Shown here: positions 61,258 through 64,000 of the stretch, piece after piece
Numbering within the stretch: the first letter of the stretch is position 1
Layout: the number at the start of each line of letters is the position of its first letter
Assembly (NCBI RefSeq): GCF_036634195.1
Contig: NZ_JAZIFY010000001.1
Coordinates: 4,288,501-4,352,500 of the forward strand
Source of the DNA: Streptomyces sp. P9-A4
Lineage (GTDB): Bacteria > Actinomycetota > Actinomycetes > Streptomycetales > Streptomycetaceae
Direction of reading: 5' to 3'
Length of the DNA stretch: 64,000 nt
Translations under genes and position numbers: made by a program
Notes under the pieces: generated by a model
Database searches by the model: none
The model's input: the letters and a program-made list of their open reading frames with translations, nothing else
What the model was told of the DNA's origin: nothing

Positions 61258-62358
61258 TCAGCCCGCGATGTCCGCGTAACCCTCGATCTCGCGAGGGTCC
61301 CGCTGGCCGGGGCCCGTGTAGCGGGCCGACGGGCGCACGAGGCGGCCGGTGCGCTTCTGCTCCAGGATGTGCGCCGACCATCCGGCGGTACGCGCGCACG
61401 TGAACATCGACGTGAACATGTGCGCGGGGACCTCGGCGAAGTCGAGGACGATGGCCGCCCAGAACTCCACGTTCGTCGCGAGGACGCGGTCGGGGCGCCG
61501 GTTGTGCAGCTCCTCAAGGGCGGCCTGCTCCAGGGCCGCGGCCACCTCGTAGCGGGGGGCGTCCAGCTCCTTGGCGGTGCGCCGCAGCACGCGCGCGCGA
61601 GGGTCCTCGGCGCGGTAGACGCGGTGGCCGAAGCCCATCAGGCGCTCACCCTTGTCGAGGGCCTGCTTCACCCACGCGGTGGCGTCGCCGGTCCGCTCGA
61701 TCTCCTCGATCATGCCGAGGACGCGGGAGGGCGCGCCGCCGTGCAGCGGGCCGGACATCGCGCCGACGGCGCCGGAGAGGGAGGCGGCCACGTCGGCGCC
61801 GGTGGAGGCGATCACGCGCGCGGTGAAGGTCGACGCGTTCATGCCGTGCTCGGCGGCGGAGGTCCAGTAGGCGTCGACGGCCTTCACGTGCTTCGGGTCG
61901 GGCTCGCCGCGCCAGCGGATCATGAAGCGCTCGACGACCGACTCGGCCTTGTCGATCTCGCTCTGCGGGACCATCGCGAGGCCCTGGCCGCGCGCGGACT
62001 GCGCGACGTACGAGAGGGCCATGACGGCGGCGCGGGCGAGGTCGTCGCGGGCCTGCTCGGCGGAGATGTCCAGGAGCGGTTTGAGGCCCCACACGGGCGC
62101 GAGCATCGCGAGCGCGGACTGCACGTCGACCCGGATGTCGCCGGAGTGCACCGGGATCGGGAAGGGTTCGGCGGCCGGCAGGCCCGGGTTGAAGGCGCCG
62201 TCGACGAGGAGGCCCCAGACGTTGCCGAACGAGACGTGACCGACGAGGTCCTCGATGTCGACGCCGCGGTAGCGGAGGGCGCCGCCTTCCTTGTCGGGTT
62301 CGGCGATCTCCGTCTCGAACGCGACGACTCCTTCGAGCCCGGGTACGAAGTCGGACAT
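61258..62358 (-). CDS. Citrate synthase (type II-like, 366 residues)
   Basis: A 366-residue citrate synthase joining acetyl-CoA and oxaloacetate. Conserved catalytic sites are the His in EHGMNASTFTARV, the His in GFGHRVYR and the Asp in the region EDPRARVL; LHGGAPSRVL is also typical. The length fits the short Gram-positive citrate/methylcitrate synthase group, so 2-methylcitrate activity is possible. ATG 62358 has AGAGGAG upstream. It is divergent from pdxH. Confidence 0.92.
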   Translation of the reverse strand: MSDFVPGLEGVVAFETEIAEPDKEGGALRYRGVDIEDLVGHVSFGNVWGLLVDGAFNPGLPAAEPFPIPVHSGDIRVDVQSALAMLAPVWGLKPLLDISAEQARDDLARAAVMALSYVAQSARGQGLAMVPQSEIDKAESVVERFMIRWRGEPDPKHVKAVDAYWTSAAEHGMNASTFTARVIASTGADVAASLSGAVGAMSGPLHGGAPSRVLGMIEEIERTGDATAWVKQALDKGERLMGFGHRVYRAEDPRARVLRRTAKELDAPRYEVAAALEQAALEELHNRRPDRVLATNVEFWAAIVLDFAEVPAHMFTSMFTCARTAGWSAHILEQKRTGRLVRPSARYTGPGQRDPREIEGYADIAG

Positions 62359-62556
62359 CAGGCGGCTCCTCTAATCGATGATCGATCAACCGTGTACTGG
62401 TCGGTCGTCGGGATTCAACAGTCGTCCAGCCCCAGAGTCTGTACGGTTCCGATGATGCGGGGAAGCGTGACATCCGGCACACTGCGCCGATCCGGCGACT
62501 GAGGATTGGCGGCGGGCGGTGCCGGGCAAACTGAGGCGCTGTCGCACAATGGCTCC
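62359..62556. promoter_or_regulatory. Divergent promoter region citrate synthase / pdxH
   Basis: The 198-bp gap contains ATCGAT-g-ATCGAT close to the citrate synthase start (about 62373-62385), a perfect palindrome and possible operator. On the right, CACAAT lies six bases before the pdxH GTG, fitting a leaderless start. Confidence 0.5.
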
Positions 62557-63234
62557 GTGACCGATCCCGTGACCGACGCCCTGGATCCCGCCGACATGCG
62601 CGAGCAGTACCGCACCACGGAGCTGTCCGCCGCCGACCTCGCGCCCGAGCCGATCGCGCAGTTCACCCGCTGGTTCAAGGAGACCGCCGCCAACCCGGCG
62701 ATCCACGAGCCGAACGCGATGATCGTCTCCACGGCGTCGCCCGACGGCCGCCCCTCCTCCCGGACCGTCCTGCTCAAGCACTACGACCGGGCCGGATTCG
62801 TCTTCTTCACCAACTACGACTCCCGCAAGGGCAGGGAGACCGCGGCCAACCCGTACACCTCGCTGCTCTTCCCCTGGCACCCGCTGGCCCGCCAGGTCAT
62901 CGTCACCGGCCGCGCCGAGCGCGTCGGCCGCGACGAGACCGCCGCCTACTTCCGCACCCGCCCGCACGGCTCGCAGCTCGGCGCCTGGGCGAGCCGCCAG
63001 TCCTCGGTGATCGCCTCCCGCGCGGAACTCCTCGCCCGCTACGAGGAACTGGCCGCCCGCTACCCCGAGGGCTCCCAGGTCCCGGTCCCGCCGGAGTGGG
63101 GCGGCATCAGGGTCGTCCCGGACGCCGTCGAGTTCTGGCAGGGCCACGAGAACCGCCTCCACGACCGCCTCCGCTACGTCCGCGAGGGCGGCCCCCGGGG
63201 CGAGACCTGGCGGGTGGAACGACTCGCCCCCTGA
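62557..63234 (+). CDS. pdxH: Pyridoxamine 5'-phosphate oxidase
   Basis: A 225-residue FMN enzyme that oxidises pyridoxine or pyridoxamine phosphate to pyridoxal phosphate. It shows the family segments [52 protein letters not shown] and the C-terminal [19 protein letters not shown] 62557 gives the normal length; longer frames add unlike sequence. It is divergent from citrate synthase. Confidence 0.93.
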   Translation: MTDPVTDALDPADMREQYRTTELSAADLAPEPIAQFTRWFKETAANPAIHEPNAMIVSTASPDGRPSSRTVLLKHYDRAGFVFFTNYDSRKGRETAANPYTSLLFPWHPLARQVIVTGRAERVGRDETAAYFRTRPHGSQLGAWASRQSSVIASRAELLARYEELAARYPEGSQVPVPPEWGGIRVVPDAVEFWQGHENRLHDRLRYVREGGPRGETWRVERLAP

Positions 63235-63313
63235 GGGCCCCGGAGTCCGGCGCCCGGGGGCCGGGGGGCGGGGTCCGGCGGCCACCCCCTCCCGCCCGAA
63301 TTCGTATGCGTTT

Positions 63314-63362
63314 CCGCGATGCAACGATTTCGGTGAAGGTGATGTGCTCTGCGTCACGTTCC
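63314..63362 (+). promoter_or_regulatory. Possible BldD-like site upstream of PAS gene
   Basis: The stretch ggtgatgtgctctgcgtcacg contains GTGA-N11-TCAC and, on the minus strand, TGACGCAGAGCA, close to the BldD half-site pattern (one mismatch by eye). It lies about 40 bp before the PAS-protein ATG, in a relatively AT-rich promoter. Confidence 0.35.
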
Positions 63363-63393
63363 AGTTGAATGGCCGCAGCATGGGGGGTGCGGC

Positions 63394-64000
63394 ATGAGTG
63401 CATTCACGGGGTCCGCGAGCGAGACCGCTTCCGTTCCCGGAGCGGGGGCCGATCTGCTGGCCGCGCTGCTCGACGGGATGGACGCGGCGCTCTGCGCCTT
63501 CGACGCCGACGGGACGGTCACACACTGGAACCGTGAGGCCGAGCGGATCCTCGGCTGGTCCGCGGCCGAGGCCGTCGGGCGCCGGGGCTTCGAGGGGTGG
63601 GGCGCGCGCAGCGCCGATTCCGAGGACATCCTGCGCCGGCTGATGGGCGTCATGAAGGGCCCCGGACGGCAGGTCCACGAGCTGGCGCTGCTCCGCAAGG
63701 ACGGCGGCCGGGTGCTCGTCCGCAGCCAGGCCGCCGGCGTGCGCGGCGCGGACGGCGCACCGGCGGGCGTGTACTGCGCGTTCAGCGAGGTCCACGTACA
63801 GCTCGACCTGGAGCGTTCGGTGGCCCTCAGCGAGGCCCTCTTCGAGGACGCCTCCTGGGGAGTCGTCCTCGTCGACGCCGACCTGCGCCCCGCCATGGTC
63901 AACGGTCACGCCGCCCGCGCCTTCGGCACCGGGCGTACGGCCCTGCTCGGGCGCCCGCTGGGCGATGTCGTCGTCCAGGGCGCCGAGGAGCTGGAGGCCG
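63394..64000 (+). CDS. PAS-domain sensor/phosphatase, N-terminal part
   Basis: A protein of at least 202 residues that runs off the right edge. One PAS domain is clear at about residues 20-130 (ALCAFDADGTVTHWNREAERILGWS; ELALLRKDGGRVLVRSQ), and a second starts near 150 (WGVVLVDADLRPAMVNGHAARAFG). In Streptomyces such double-PAS starts often precede a SpoIIE-type PP2C phosphatase or a histidine kinase domain; which applies here is not visible. ATG 63394 is preceded by GGGGGG. Confidence 0.85.
   Translation, partial: MSAFTGSASETASVPGAGADLLAALLDGMDAALCAFDADGTVTHWNREAERILGWSAAEAVGRRGFEGWGARSADSEDILRRLMGVMKGPGRQVHELALLRKDGGRVLVRSQAAGVRGADGAPAGVYCAFSEVHVQLDLERSVALSEALFEDASWGVVLVDADLRPAMVNGHAARAFGTGRTALLGRPLGDVVVQGAEELEA

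Overview
The window is very GC-rich DNA with a strong G/C bias at third codon positions, GTG and TTG starts, very few TTA codons and several probable leaderless promoters. Together with gene families such as DUF3027, DUF2530, an AfsA-like hot-dog protein, ArpA-like TetR regulators and the short LVRRRHVD-type leader peptide, this points to a Streptomyces chromosome, probably the conserved core with small accessory insertions. The 34.5-44.8 kb genes match, as I remember it, the gaburedin (gbn) locus described in Streptomyces venezuelae, so a venezuelae-like strain is my best inference; this cannot be verified here.

Layout. 1-7.0 kb: end of a DUF2771-type lipoprotein gene, an MFS permease, a DUF3027 protein and a 1043-residue sacsin-like ATPase, separated by repeat-rich spacers. 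7.1-10.7 kb: a small accessory island with a PCMT-like methyltransferase of the graspetide type, an unusually short ATP-grasp enzyme and two tiny genes in one tightly overlapping operon, divergent from an XRE/TPR regulator that carries a TTA (bldA) codon. 11-31.5 kb: mostly housekeeping and transport genes (HTH protein, CtpE-like P-type ATPase, DUF2530 protein, NCS2 purine permease, MarR plus MFS pair, GNAT, ThpR, a 29-residue membrane peptide, aldo/keto reductase, MarR/AhpD pair, hydrolases, an I36-type secreted protein with a TTA codon, AraC regulator, serC and a large FAD/Fe-S oxidoreductase). 31.6-34.4 kb: a LysR/EamA pair, a 179-bp palindromic MITE-like element beside the remnant of a VOC gene, and a DUF1272 zinc protein.

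34.5-44.8 kb: a butenolide/furan-type signalling and product cluster. It contains a PLP decarboxylase, AMP ligase and exporter (gbnABC), an ArpA-like repressor (gbnR), an AfsA-like synthase, a LysR fragment of DNA-binding domain only with a TTA codon, a HAD phosphatase, a second ArpA-like regulator and an acyl-CoA dehydrogenase-fold flavoenzyme. Three related palindromes (probable autoregulatory elements) lie at its promoters. Likely logic: the AfsA-like protein, phosphatase and flavoenzyme make a small signal, the two receptors read it, and the three product genes are then derepressed.

45-58.7 kb: a small membrane protein with a perfect palindromic operator, an orphan FtsX-type permease, and a catabolic operon (TIGR03084 protein, AtuA-like protein, acyl-CoA carboxylase beta and alpha, acyl-CoA dehydrogenase, acyl-CoA ligase, enoyl-CoA hydratase, TetR) for activation, dehydrogenation, carboxylation and hydration of a branched acyl-CoA. 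58.7-64 kb: a secreted M36 metalloprotease, a 24-residue leader peptide ahead of an isopenicillin-N-synthase-like oxygenase, citrate synthase, pdxH and the start of a PAS-domain protein running off the end. I saw no rRNA, tRNA, CRISPR array, intact insertion sequence or phage.
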